Shown: positions 17,768-25,582 of the stretch, in pieces
Position numbering within the stretch: position 1 is the first letter of the stretch
Layout of the letters: every line of letters starts with the position of its first letter
NCBI GenBank assembly: GCA_002898315.1
Contig: BEHV01000009.1
Span: 20,697-84,696 of the forward strand
Reading direction: 5' to 3'
Source: a bacterium HR19
GTDB taxonomy: Bacteria; Calescibacteriota; Calescibacteriia; Calescibacteriales; Calescibacteriaceae
DNA: 64,000 bases
Program-made: the position numbers and the translations under genes
The notes under the pieces: generated by a model
The model's database searches: none
Seen by the model: the letters and a program-made list of their open reading frames with translations, nothing else
Told to the model about the DNA's origin: nothing

Positions 17768-18061
17768 TTACTCTAAATAATGGTTGAGAAAATTCACAAA
17801 GAGTTTAGATGCTTTCTGGAAGAAAGGATTTTCACCCGCAGATTCCTTCAAAACACTCTCAACCTTCGGAATATCAGCCCGTGTTATAAACCTCAATTTG
17901 TTATCATTCAGAACTCTCCTCACAAAAGCTAAAATCTGCTCTCTCACTTTTGCATTTCCTCTCACACCCTCTTTCTGCTTCATATACTTTTCAAAGTATT
18001 TCCAAGATAACTTCCAGTCAAATAAAAACGCCTTACTCTTTGATTCAATGTTCACAACCAT
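17768..18061 (-). CDS. Small hypothetical protein
   Basis: A 97-residue basic protein, probably soluble and mostly helical, that I do not recognise. It includes FDWKLSWKYFEKYMKQKEG and a C-terminal Phe-rich helix. A GGAGGGG stretch lies about 15 bases before the ATG. It is 46 bases upstream of nuoF and 58 bases downstream of the MidA-type gene on the same strand, so it probably belongs to one transcript with them. Its retention between two respiratory-complex-related genes makes an accessory role possible, but nothing in the sequence shows it. Confidence 0.6.
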   Translation of the reverse strand: MVVNIESKSKAFLFDWKLSWKYFEKYMKQKEGVRGNAKVREQILAFVRRVLNDNKLRFITRADIPKVESVLKESAGENPFFQKASKLFVNFLNHYLE

Positions 18062-18119
18062 ATCTCAACCTACCCCTCCATCAGAAAAAATCAAAGAAAA
18101 AAATCTTTTTCTTTTTTCT

Positions 18120-19148
18120 TCACCTTTCCAAATTTTCAATTTTTTCCAGAGTTATGACAGAAAAATTCCCCCAACCTTTCAATATATCCATAAGCGACAG
18201 CACATTTGCTATTTTATTGTGTGATTCAAGAAACCTTTCAAAATCTTCCTTGAAGTTCTCTATATTTGAAATCACAAATCGTGAGAGCTTTTGAACCTCT
18301 GCCTTCAATCCCTTCTCCTCTGCTATTTTTTTTATTATATCAAAATCAATAAAAAAAGAAATATCTTTTTTCCCGAAAGAACTTTCCACCTTCTCCCAAG
18401 CTTTTTTAAGGTCATAAAACTCAAGTTTTTCGGTTGAAAAAAACCAGTGAAGGTTTACCGAACCATATCTTAACCTCTCAAAAAAACTGGTATATCCGTA
18501 ATCTGAGAACACAGCTATATCACCCACACGCAGGAGAAAATCAATCACACTTTCAAAATCAGGGGAAACCTCAAAGAAAAAAGCTTCGCCCTGACCAAGA
18601 ATTTCTCCAATTATCTCGGAATAATATCTTTTGAGAAAAACCTCAGTCCTCGGGCTCAAATCAGAGAAAAAAAACTTCTCTCCGTCAGAGTACAACTCCT
18701 CTATCTTTGAATTACAAACCCTTATAACAGAAAAGGGAAGAGAATCAAAAAATTCGTTCCCTATAACTATCAGCAGAGAATCTTCATTCCTTTCACTGTC
18801 AAATTCTATCTCATCAAAATCTCTATATATTTTTATATCTTGATTTTTGAACTTTTGAGATAGTTTTTCTCTTCTTTTCTGACTTCTCTCTACCGCTATG
18901 AGTTTTGCTATATCTAAATCAAAAGTCAAAGATAATTTTTTTATTTTTTGAAGGAGTTCTCCATCTCCCGCACCGAGTTCAATCAAATTCACCTTCTTCC
19001 TTCCGCTTGTCTTTGCTTTTATAAAGCATACCAGTGAAAAAGAAAATACATCTGATACTTTTGGAAGAGTCAGAAAATGCTCATCAGGATTTTGAGTCTC
19101 GTAAAATTTATCTATCCACTCCAAAGATAACTCGTAAAAGCTTTTCAT
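18120..19148 (-). CDS. SAM-dependent methyltransferase, MidA/NDUFAF7 (DUF185) family
   Basis: Class I methyltransferase of 342 residues. The SAM-binding loop is NLIELGAGDGELLQKI (about residue 55), with VIGNEFFDSLPFSVI matching the family's G-N-E-(L/F)-x-D-(A/S)-L-P box and VFSDYGYTSFF the acidic DYG box. In mitochondria NDUFAF7/MidA methylates an arginine of complex I subunit NDUFS2 and is needed for assembly. Here it is encoded upstream of nuoF on the same strand, which supports a link to the respiratory complex. The start overlaps the preceding gene's stop by 4 bases (ATGA type), implying coupling. Confidence 0.85.
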   Translation of the reverse strand: MKSFYELSLEWIDKFYETQNPDEHFLTLPKVSDVFSFSLVCFIKAKTSGRKKVNLIELGAGDGELLQKIKKLSLTFDLDIAKLIAVERSQKRREKLSQKFKNQDIKIYRDFDEIEFDSERNEDSLLIVIGNEFFDSLPFSVIRVCNSKIEELYSDGEKFFFSDLSPRTEVFLKRYYSEIIGEILGQGEAFFFEVSPDFESVIDFLLRVGDIAVFSDYGYTSFFERLRYGSVNLHWFFSTEKLEFYDLKKAWEKVESSFGKKDISFFIDFDIIKKIAEEKGLKAEVQKLSRFVISNIENFKEDFERFLESHNKIANVLSLMDILKGWGNFSVITLEKIENLER

Positions 19149-19912
19149 ATCTTAAAAAAACAGGCAGAAGATAATTTATTTATTACCCAAGAAAGCTCTA
19201 TCTTTTTTGCGTTGTATATACTCCTTAACGACATCTCAACTCCTTTATATTTCGGGATTTTTCTTATAAAACCAAGCTCACTTACCTTTGACTCAAGCTC
19301 TTCAAAGTTCTTCACATCTTTCAAATTTTCAGCTATGGACTTTATCTTCATCTTAAAATCAAGATAGTTTTCTGGCTTTCTCTTCAAGAAGAAAAAAACG
19401 ATATTTTTCGGCGGTCTTTTTGGTACTCTTTCAGGTAGAAAAATATTCCAAGTTCTTTTACTCTTTAGCACTATTGGTTTCGGGAAAGGAATAATCCCAC
19501 AACGACCCAAAAACAAAGTATCTTCTGTTATGAAATCAAACCCAGCATCACACATCAGTTTCGCAGAAGTAGATTTCCCATAACCACTTTTACCCAAAAA
19601 TACAAAAGAAAAATTTCTGCTACAAACACATGATGCGTGAAAAATAGCGAAATCTTCCTCAAAAGAAGAAATTATGCAATCTGTAAATTTTTCAATCGCC
19701 TTCCAGAAATCAGTTCTGCTCTTCACAGATATAGCGAAAACCTTTTTATTCCTTGCAGAAATTCTGTTCTGCTTGACTCCAAAATGCTTGAAAAAAACTC
19801 GCAACTTCTCAAAGACCTCCTCCCCCTTCCCAGAAAAATTAAAAATGAAAAGCAAGCCATAGTACTCCACAAAAAAACTCTTTCCTCTCGAAAAATTATC
19901 TCTCAAATTCAT
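19145..19912 (-). CDS. HPr kinase-like P-loop protein
   Basis: About 255 residues with a P-loop VFLGKSGYGKSTSAKLM near residue 110, followed by DFITEDTLFLGR. This is the order seen in the C-terminal kinase domain of HPr kinase/phosphorylase (HprK) and in HprK-related kinases of unknown target. FHASCV just before the P-loop also fits the HprK-like fold. The N-terminal about 90 residues are not recognisable as HprK-N. No HPr or phosphotransferase genes are near. I prefer the ATG at 19912; a TTG at 19924 extends the frame. It is first in a likely operon with midA, the 97-residue protein and nuoF. Confidence 0.65.
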   Translation of the reverse strand: MNLRDNFSRGKSFFVEYYGLLFIFNFSGKGEEVFEKLRVFFKHFGVKQNRISARNKKVFAISVKSRTDFWKAIEKFTDCIISSFEEDFAIFHASCVCSRNFSFVFLGKSGYGKSTSAKLMCDAGFDFITEDTLFLGRCGIIPFPKPIVLKSKRTWNIFLPERVPKRPPKNIVFFFLKRKPENYLDFKMKIKSIAENLKDVKNFEELESKVSELGFIRKIPKYKGVEMSLRSIYNAKKIELSWVINKLSSACFFKI

Positions 19913-19972
19913 CTGAAAAATCAATCTCTGTCAAACATATAACATTTTGATGGAAAATCTCAAAAAGATTTT

Positions 19973-19994
19973 TATAATTAAAAGATAGGAGGTC
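19973..19994 (+). promoter_or_regulatory. -10 TATAAT and strong Shine-Dalgarno of the barrel gene
   Basis: TATAAT at 19973-19978 is followed by AGGAGGTC at 19987-19994, nine bases before the ATG at 20004. This is a leadered, Shine-Dalgarno-driven start, contrasting with the leaderless-looking genes. Confidence 0.6.
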
Positions 19995-20003
19995 GTCAAG
20001 GTT

Positions 20004-21335
20004 ATGAAAAAGGTAATTTTACCGTTTTTTTTATCTATTTCTTTCATTTTTTTTGGATACAGAGGATACGCCGAACCCCTTGACTTTTACTGCTCCGGTC
20101 CCATATCTCGTATGATGGGATGCGCAGGAATAGCCGGAAAAGGTGGATACGAAAGTGCTTTCTTAAACCCCGCTCTAATATCAGAAAGAAAGTCCCTCGG
20201 AATTGGCTATCTATTTGCTTCACAAAAACCTGAAATCACCCTCAGAGACCAAAAACTTGAAAAAATAGGTAATCCCCTTGAAAATATATCTGACCTGAAT
20301 ATAGGTCTATCCTTCTCATTAGCAGATATACCATTTTTGAAAAAAGAAAAAATTTTTGAACATATAGGCGTTGGACTCGCAGGAGTTCTCCCAACATCAC
20401 CGCAGTTGATAAGAGTCGGGAATGTTATGACAAAAACACCATCTACTTTACTCTATGGGAACAGAAATACGAGATTTTCAATATTTGCTGGACTATCTGG
20501 GAATATACCAATAGGAGAAAACTTTAAAATCTTTATTGGTGGTTCAACTTTTCTTCTTGCAGACCTCCCAATACTGCTTTCCGCTAATCTCTCCCCTGAT
20601 AAAGATTTTGTCGTTGTTGATGGTGCCCTTGAAGGAAGACCGGGATTTCAAGGTGGAATAGCTCTCACTTATTCTTCGGAATCTTTCTATGTTAAAGCGG
20701 GTGGGACAGCCAGAAGTTCAATATACATAAACATTCCAGCAGTTGTAGATGCGTATTTGATCGGTGAAAAGGCACTATCTCTATCAGCATCACTATTTGA
20801 CTCATTTATTCCCTCGCTTTTCGGTGCAGGCATAGGAGGAGGATACACAACTGAAAAACTCGGTCTTCACATTGCTCTTGATTTTTTGAGATACAACTTC
20901 TCAAAATTTAAACTTTCTCTGCTGAGCGTTGATAAAGTAGAGCCAACAGAAGTTGCAAATCTTTTAAAACCACTCCTGCCCAAAACAGAGGTTTCACTGC
21001 AAGACATAAATGTAATAAGGTTAGGTGTAATGGAAGAACTGAACAACCTTATAGGTAAAACAGATGTTATTCTCGGTCAGGGTTTCTCTCTCTTTCCTTC
21101 CCCTCTCAAAAATCAACAGGGAACTGCTCTCGTAGATGCTGATAGAACAATCTTATCTGCTGGAGCGGGACTCCGAGGTCCATCTCCAATACTGTTTCAA
21201 GGAGACATAGAATTTATAATATCAGGACAACTTCACATGCTGAAAAAAACGGAGTTTGATTTTCCTGGAATCGGAAAAAGTTCCATCTCTGGAAACCTGC
21301 CGGTTATATCTGCAATACTGAATATATACTGGTGA
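20004..21335 (+). CDS. Outer-membrane beta-barrel protein with signal peptide
   Basis: Residues 1-23 are a Sec signal peptide (MKKVILPFFLSISFIFFGYRGYA). The mature part begins with glycine-rich FYCSGPISRMMGCAGIAGKGGYESAFLNPAL. This layout, a conserved N-terminal G-G-...-A-x-x-N-P-A segment before a barrel, is typical of FadL/PorV-like and TraF-like outer-membrane proteins. The remaining 400 residues alternate short amphipathic strands and end in an aromatic residue (NIYW), a common signal for barrel insertion. It probably forms a transport or anchoring channel; substrate unknown. It stands alone with its own promoter. Confidence 0.7.
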   Translation: MKKVILPFFLSISFIFFGYRGYAEPLDFYCSGPISRMMGCAGIAGKGGYESAFLNPALISERKSLGIGYLFASQKPEITLRDQKLEKIGNPLENISDLNIGLSFSLADIPFLKKEKIFEHIGVGLAGVLPTSPQLIRVGNVMTKTPSTLLYGNRNTRFSIFAGLSGNIPIGENFKIFIGGSTFLLADLPILLSANLSPDKDFVVVDGALEGRPGFQGGIALTYSSESFYVKAGGTARSSIYINIPAVVDAYLIGEKALSLSASLFDSFIPSLFGAGIGGGYTTEKLGLHIALDFLRYNFSKFKLSLLSVDKVEPTEVANLLKPLLPKTEVSLQDINVIRLGVMEELNNLIGKTDVILGQGFSLFPSPLKNQQGTALVDADRTILSAGAGLRGPSPILFQGDIEFIISGQLHMLKKTEFDFPGIGKSSISGNLPVISAILNIYW

Positions 21336-21421
21336 AGGTTCGACTAAAATTTTACAATTTTCGGATGCAGAATAAAACATAAGCTACCCAAACACATTTT
21401 CCAAAAAAGTGCTAAATTCTA

Positions 21422-22165
21422 TCAGAACAGGTTGAGATGTATGTGCAAGTTTATCTTGAAAATCCAAAAATTTGGATTATCAGCTTCAAAAAGAATACCT
21501 CCTTGTAAAGCGAAGTTTTTTATGGAGGGAAAAACGGAGAAACCAAAAAATGCGCTTTCTGTTCTCAGAAACTCAGTGAGTATCACGAGGTCTGGCTGAT
21601 CATATTCCGCGAGATAAGGTCTTATTCCGAATGCCAGTCCAAATGGTATTTCCAATTTTTGAAAAGAGTGAGGGAGTTCGCCTGAAAAAAACGAAAAAAG
21701 ATAAAATCTCCTGCCTTCGCTTGCGAAGGAAATTCCTCCTCTGGATCCTTTAGAAGATACAGCAAAATTAAGCGATAAGCTTTCCTGCAATCCAAAACCA
21801 TCAAATCTGAAAAACCTTATTCTTGTTCCCAAAATGGGATTTATCTCTGAGTTCCCTGCATTTAGGTTGGCTCTAACTGAAATGTTCGGAGTTATTCCGT
21901 AGATTGTTTCAAGTTCAAATGAATTATTTTTGAGAAATTCAAATCCATTTTCTTTTTTCATTTTTTCGTGTTCCCAGCTGAATTCAAGCATGAGCCCTCC
22001 TTTCCACATTGTCCTCGCTCCTTCAACAAAAAGTGGCTCATGGCAAAGAGCATCTCCTGAAAATAAATAAGAACAAGCAAAAAAGCTCAGGAGTAAAATA
22101 TAAGTTCCCCTCAAACACCTTAATGGGAGTTTCATCATTCTATTTGTTTTATTTGCTTTCATCAT
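21422..22165 (-). CDS. Outer-membrane barrel-like protein of the mercury operon
   Basis: 247 residues with an N-terminal signal peptide (hydrophobic LRGTYILLLSFFACSYLFSG, about residues 18-37). Amphipathic strands follow and the protein ends in HIHLNLF, a terminal Phe as in outer-membrane barrels. The mature start HEPLFVEGARTMWKGGLMLEFSWEHEK resembles small transporter-like barrels found in metal-resistance loci. The ATG overlaps the stop of the MerP-like gene by 4 bases, so it is translated as part of the mer operon. Its presence suggests a route or sink for Hg or Hg-thiol species at the outer membrane; that role is inference. Confidence 0.6.
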   Translation of the reverse strand: MMKANKTNRMMKLPLRCLRGTYILLLSFFACSYLFSGDALCHEPLFVEGARTMWKGGLMLEFSWEHEKMKKENGFEFLKNNSFELETIYGITPNISVRANLNAGNSEINPILGTRIRFFRFDGFGLQESLSLNFAVSSKGSRGGISFASEGRRFYLFSFFSGELPHSFQKLEIPFGLAFGIRPYLAEYDQPDLVILTEFLRTESAFFGFSVFPSIKNFALQGGILFEADNPNFWIFKINLHIHLNLF

Positions 22166-22491
22166 TTCTCATCTTTTTCGTTTTCTTCTACTTCTATTAG
22201 CTTTCTCAAACTGAAGCCAGAGTCCTCTACTATTTTTTTCAGGTCATTTGAATCAATATCATTTGAAGCTTCAACAATAACTTTTCCTTCGCTCAAGATT
22301 ATCTTTACATTTTTTATTCCTTCTTTTCTTTTAAGTTTTGATTCAAGACCAAAAGAACAGAGCGGGCAGGAAAGTCCATCAACTTGAAGGATAATTTTTT
22401 TTGCAAAAACATTCTCGGCTTGAAAAAGCATAAAGAAAAAGCATAAAAAAATAAAGAGAAGGAAAGAAAAATGTGCAACTGGACGCACCAT
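22162..22491 (-). CDS. Periplasmic heavy-metal-binding HMA protein, MerP-like
   Basis: 109 residues with a signal peptide (hydrophobic residues 9-30). A heavy-metal-associated domain follows in which GLSCPLCSF (Cys42, Cys45) supplies the GMxCxxC metal-binding pair; the usual Met/Thr is Leu/Ser here. MerP scavenges Hg(II) in the periplasm and hands it to MerT. An acidic tail ends the protein. GGGAGGG precedes the ATG, 18 bases after the merA stop. The order merT-merA-merP-barrel differs from the classic merTPA order. It could instead bind Cu; the mer context favours Hg. Confidence 0.8.
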   Translation of the reverse strand: MVRPVAHFSFLLFIFLCFFFMLFQAENVFAKKIILQVDGLSCPLCSFGLESKLKRKEGIKNVKIILSEGKVIVEASNDIDSNDLKKIVEDSGFSLRKLIEVEENEKDEK

Positions 22492-22509
22492 CCATTTTTT
22501 CCCTCCCTT

Positions 22510-23916
22510 CTATACACAACATGAAAGCTTTGAAACATCTTTTATAAACGAAAGAGCACATAGTTTCACAGCTTCGGAAAGTGACGGGAAAACAGGGAGT
22601 GTTTCAAGAACATCGTAAATAGTCATCTTACTTTTAACAATCACCATAGCGTAAGAGATAATCTCCCCTGCATTTGGGGCAAGGATGTGAACGCCAAGGA
22701 TTTGCTTTGTATCAGGATGAACAACAAGTTTTACCGCACCTTCTACGCTATCGTTTATTATTGCTCTTGGTACATTGGAAAGTTCCAGCACTCTGCATGA
22801 GCATCTCCCCAACCGTTTCATAAGCTCCGCTTCCGTAAGTCCTACACCAGCAAGTTCTGGGTCTGTAAAGATTGTATAAGGCACAGAACTGTAATCAATT
22901 GATTTCTTTGACCCTGTTAAAGCGTTCTCAGCAGCAATACTTCCTTCTTTTCCAGCGGTCGTCTCAAGCCGTAGGGGTTGATTGATACAATCTCCCGCAG
23001 CATAAATATTTTTGTTTGATGTCTCAAGGTATTCATTAACTACGATTGCCTTCCTCTCATCAATCTCTACACCTGCTCTTTCAAGCCCAAGCCCATCTGT
23101 ATTCGGTACTTTCCCGGCAGCAACAAGAATTTCATCACCGGAGATATTATATTTTTCCCCATCAATCAAATAGGTGAGCACCTTCTTTCCTGATTCCTTC
23201 TTTGCGCTGAGCACCTTCGCATTTGTCTTGATTACTATTCCTTCTTTTTCAAGGATTTTTTGAAGTCGGATAACAATTTCTCTCTCGCCCGGCCCGAAGA
23301 TTGTGGGCTGAAATTCAAGAATGGTAACCCTTGTCCCAAAGCGTGAAAATAGCTGACCAAACTCAAGCCCCATCGGTCCCGCACCAACAATCATCAGTTC
23401 TCGCGGACGATTTTTCAAACTCAATGCTTCAATATGTGTTATGAAGCCGGTTTCCTTCAAACCTTCAATCGGTGGAATTCCTGTCTTTGAGCCCACAGCC
23501 AGAACAAATTTTTCTGCAATATATGTTTCACCATTAACCCTTATCTCCCTTTCCGATAGAAACTCCGCTTTTCCTTCAATAAATTGTACATTCTTCAAAT
23601 TCTTGAGAACATTTATATACTTTTCTTCTCTCATTCTTCTCACAAGCTCAATCTCGTCTGTTATAACTTTTGAAAAATCAAAACTCTCAAGCGATATTTT
23701 GATACCATTGATGCTATTGCTTTTGACAACGTGTAGGATTTGAGCAAGATGGATTAATCTTTTGGATGGGACACATCCTACATTAACGCATGTTCCACCG
23801 ATTGGTAAGCCGGAATTAACCATAAGTGCTTTTGCGCCGAGTTCATTTGCCTTAATTACCGCAGCAAAGCCCGCAGCTCCCCCACCTATAACTATCAAAT
23901 CAAACCCTTTTTTCAT
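22510..23916 (-). CDS. merA: Mercury(II) reductase
   Basis: A 468-residue flavoprotein that reduces Hg(II) to volatile Hg(0) with NADPH. The start is the ATG at 23914-23916 behind CAGGAGGTTTTGCT. FAD-binding GGGAAGFAAV lies at residue 11, the redox pair in GGTCVNVGCVPSK (Cys43, Cys48), the NADPH site in IVGAGPMGLEFGQLF, and a C-terminal vicinal cysteine pair SCCV (Cys466, Cys467). That pair hands mercury to the active site and separates MerA from ordinary lipoamide dehydrogenases. No N-terminal HMA domain is present; the operon instead encodes two HMA domains on other proteins. Confidence 0.94.
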   Translation of the reverse strand: MKKGFDLIVIGGGAAGFAAVIKANELGAKALMVNSGLPIGGTCVNVGCVPSKRLIHLAQILHVVKSNSINGIKISLESFDFSKVITDEIELVRRMREEKYINVLKNLKNVQFIEGKAEFLSEREIRVNGETYIAEKFVLAVGSKTGIPPIEGLKETGFITHIEALSLKNRPRELMIVGAGPMGLEFGQLFSRFGTRVTILEFQPTIFGPGEREIVIRLQKILEKEGIVIKTNAKVLSAKKESGKKVLTYLIDGEKYNISGDEILVAAGKVPNTDGLGLERAGVEIDERKAIVVNEYLETSNKNIYAAGDCINQPLRLETTAGKEGSIAAENALTGSKKSIDYSSVPYTIFTDPELAGVGLTEAELMKRLGRCSCRVLELSNVPRAIINDSVEGAVKLVVHPDTKQILGVHILAPNAGEIISYAMVIVKSKMTIYDVLETLPVFPSLSEAVKLCALSFIKDVSKLSCCV

Positions 23917-23990
23917 AGCAAAACCTCCTGATACTAATTGAAAAACTTGCCATCGTTCCACACCTGAAAAATACACAACTTTCAAACTTT

Positions 23991-24635
23991 TTAATCTACG
24001 ATTTTCGCTCTGTATCCAGCATCTTCAATAGCACTTATAAATTGCGAAATAGATTTTTCATCTCCTAAAATTTTTATTATGAGAACCTTATTTTTGAAGT
24101 CGGGAAGAAGTTCATACCCTGCTTCTCCGACTTTTTTCTCAATTGACCTTTTTACTGCCTGAAAGCACATCGCACAATCCATACCTTCAACATAAACTTT
24201 ATACTCCTTATAGCGAGCTCTTATGTTTTGGTTTGACTTGCTTTCACTTACCTCTGCTTTTCCTCCTCTCAAAGAAATTGGAAATATAACATGATTGTAT
24301 ATGATAAGTGATAAGACAAGGACTGTCGCAAACCATAAAACGGCATTTGATATTTTTTTGGTTTTCGTGTCAGATGGAACAGCACAGCAATCATCTTCTT
24401 TTTTCTTTTTGTTCCTGAAATTAATTATATGAGCATAAGTCAGAAGCGATAGAGATAAAATACCTAAAATGGTATCAAAGTGAGGGATTTTTCTAAGAGG
24501 AGCGAGGAATCCCAATGAAGCAGATGATACACCTAAAAGAGCAGTAAAAAGCGGAAGACCACAGCATATACCTATACCGAAAACAGCCAGTATAGAAGCG
24601 ACTATTCCCGTTTTATTATTTTTTGTACTAACCAT
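23991..24635 (-). CDS. MerT-like mercuric transporter fused to an HMA domain
   Basis: Starting at the ATG at 24635 (GAGGTG 6 bases upstream), the protein has about 214 residues. The first helix carries the vicinal cysteines FGIGICCGLPLF (Cys24, Cys25), the MerT entry site. Further helices lie at about 52-72 and 97-120, with another CC pair (83-84) in the cytoplasmic loop. The C-terminal soluble domain has GMDCAMCFQAVKRS (Cys154, Cys157), a MerP/HMA fold. Together this is a MerT-MerP-type fusion that moves Hg(II) inward to MerA. It is 74 bases upstream of merA in the same operon. Confidence 0.88.
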   Translation of the reverse strand: MVSTKNNKTGIVASILAVFGIGICCGLPLFTALLGVSSASLGFLAPLRKIPHFDTILGILSLSLLTYAHIINFRNKKKKEDDCCAVPSDTKTKKISNAVLWFATVLVLSLIIYNHVIFPISLRGGKAEVSESKSNQNIRARYKEYKVYVEGMDCAMCFQAVKRSIEKKVGEAGYELLPDFKNKVLIIKILGDEKSISQFISAIEDAGYRAKIVD

Positions 24636-24707
24636 ATTGCTCACCTCTTTTTTTTGCTACAACTGCTTTGCTTTTCAATAAGGTTTGCGTTGTTTCACCA
24701 AGAGTTC

Positions 24708-24917
24708 TCAGCTTTTGCTGTTTTTTCCGCAACAACCGCCATGTGCATCTTTCATCATCTCTATCATCTCAATTCCGCAACACTTTGGTGGCGGTTCGCT
24801 TGATCTTGCTTCTTTTTTCATACCACAGCTCGGGCATATATATTTTCTTGTTTCTTCCTCGGTCTTTCTTTCTTTGGTGCCGACACTTTGTTTTTGTTTT
24901 TCCGGCTCTCTGCTCAT
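24708..24917 (-). CDS. Small Cys-rich metal-binding protein, first gene of the mer operon
   Basis: 69 residues with a charged N-terminal third and a Cys-rich C-terminal half. That half contains CPSCG (rubredoxin/zinc-ribbon knuckle), then KCCG, and finally HGGCCGK. No membrane segment is present. GGAGGTGAGCAAAA precedes the ATG. It is the promoter-proximal gene of the operon, opposite merR. It may buffer or chaperone Hg in the cytoplasm or sense metal. I do not recognise a named family. Confidence 0.7.
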   Translation of the reverse strand: MSREPEKQKQSVGTKERKTEEETRKYICPSCGMKKEARSSEPPPKCCGIEMIEMMKDAHGGCCGKNSKS

Positions 24918-24974
24918 TTTTGCTCACCTCCTTTCTTTTTCTTAACTATACATAAACTTAATTATGCCAGAACT

Positions 24975-24990
24975 TTATACTCGGGTATAA
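24975..24990. promoter_or_regulatory. Putative MerR operator dyad between merR and the mer operon
   Basis: TTATAC-4-GTATAA is a perfect 6-bp inverted repeat in the 128-bp divergent intergenic region. Its right arm forms TATAAT (24986-24991), a good -10 for merR on the plus strand. MerR-family operators are dyads lying within promoter spacers; the -35 elements are not clear, so the exact geometry is uncertain. Confidence 0.6.
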
Positions 24991-25045
24991 TGTTTTACTT
25001 TTGGAAAAATAGAATGCTTTTTTTCAGTACATAATTTATTTTCTG

Positions 25046-25483
25046 ATGCGTATAGCAAAAGGCAACACGAAAGGGGAAAATGAACTCTTTGTAAGCGATA
25101 TTTCAAGAATCTGCAAAATAAATAAGCAGACAATTTACTACTATGAGAGGTTGGGTCTGATAAAACCAAAAAGAAGAACTCCATCTGGTTATAGGGTTTT
25201 TTCTCCTGAAACCTGCGAAAGGATAGAATTTATCAAAAAAGCACAGAAACTGAAAATCAGGTTAAGCGAAATAAGGCAAATACTTAAAGTTGTTGATTCC
25301 GGGAAAAAGCCATGCAGACATGTTTTAGATTTGATAGATGTCAAAATTCAAAGAGCTCAAAAAATCCTCAAAGACATTCAAGATTACATAAGCGAGCTGA
25401 AAAAATTAAAAAGAAAATGGAAAAAAATGGATATTTCTCGTTGCAGACGAAAATACTGCTCAATAATTGAAGAAATAAAATAG
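25046..25483 (+). CDS. merR: MerR-family mercury-responsive regulator
   Basis: 145 residues. A winged helix-turn-helix spans about residues 13-60 (ISRICKINKQTIYYYERLGLIKP, then PSGYRVF), followed by a long dimerisation helix. The mercury ligands are plausible as Cys90 (KKPCRHVL), Cys133 and Cys138 (SRCRRKYC), matching the three-Cys layout of MerR with slightly different spacing. It would bind the dyad at 24975-24990, repressing and, with Hg(II), activating the divergent mer operon. TAATTT (25032-25037) lies 14 bases before the ATG in addition to an upstream TATAAT, so two transcripts are possible. Confidence 0.9.
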   Translation: MRIAKGNTKGENELFVSDISRICKINKQTIYYYERLGLIKPKRRTPSGYRVFSPETCERIEFIKKAQKLKIRLSEIRQILKVVDSGKKPCRHVLDLIDVKIQRAQKILKDIQDYISELKKLKRKWKKMDISRCRRKYCSIIEEIK

Positions 25484-25582
25484 AAATACCCAACTTAGAT
25501 TCTAATGAGCTTGACTCCGCTACCCAAGATTATATAGAAGAATCTCCCATTAAATTCAAAGTAAAAACCTCTCAGATTTCCC

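Noticed and set aside
22510..23916. Dihydrolipoamide dehydrogenase instead of mercuric reductase
   Set aside because: The C-terminal vicinal cysteine pair and the merT, merP and merR neighbours indicate MerA.
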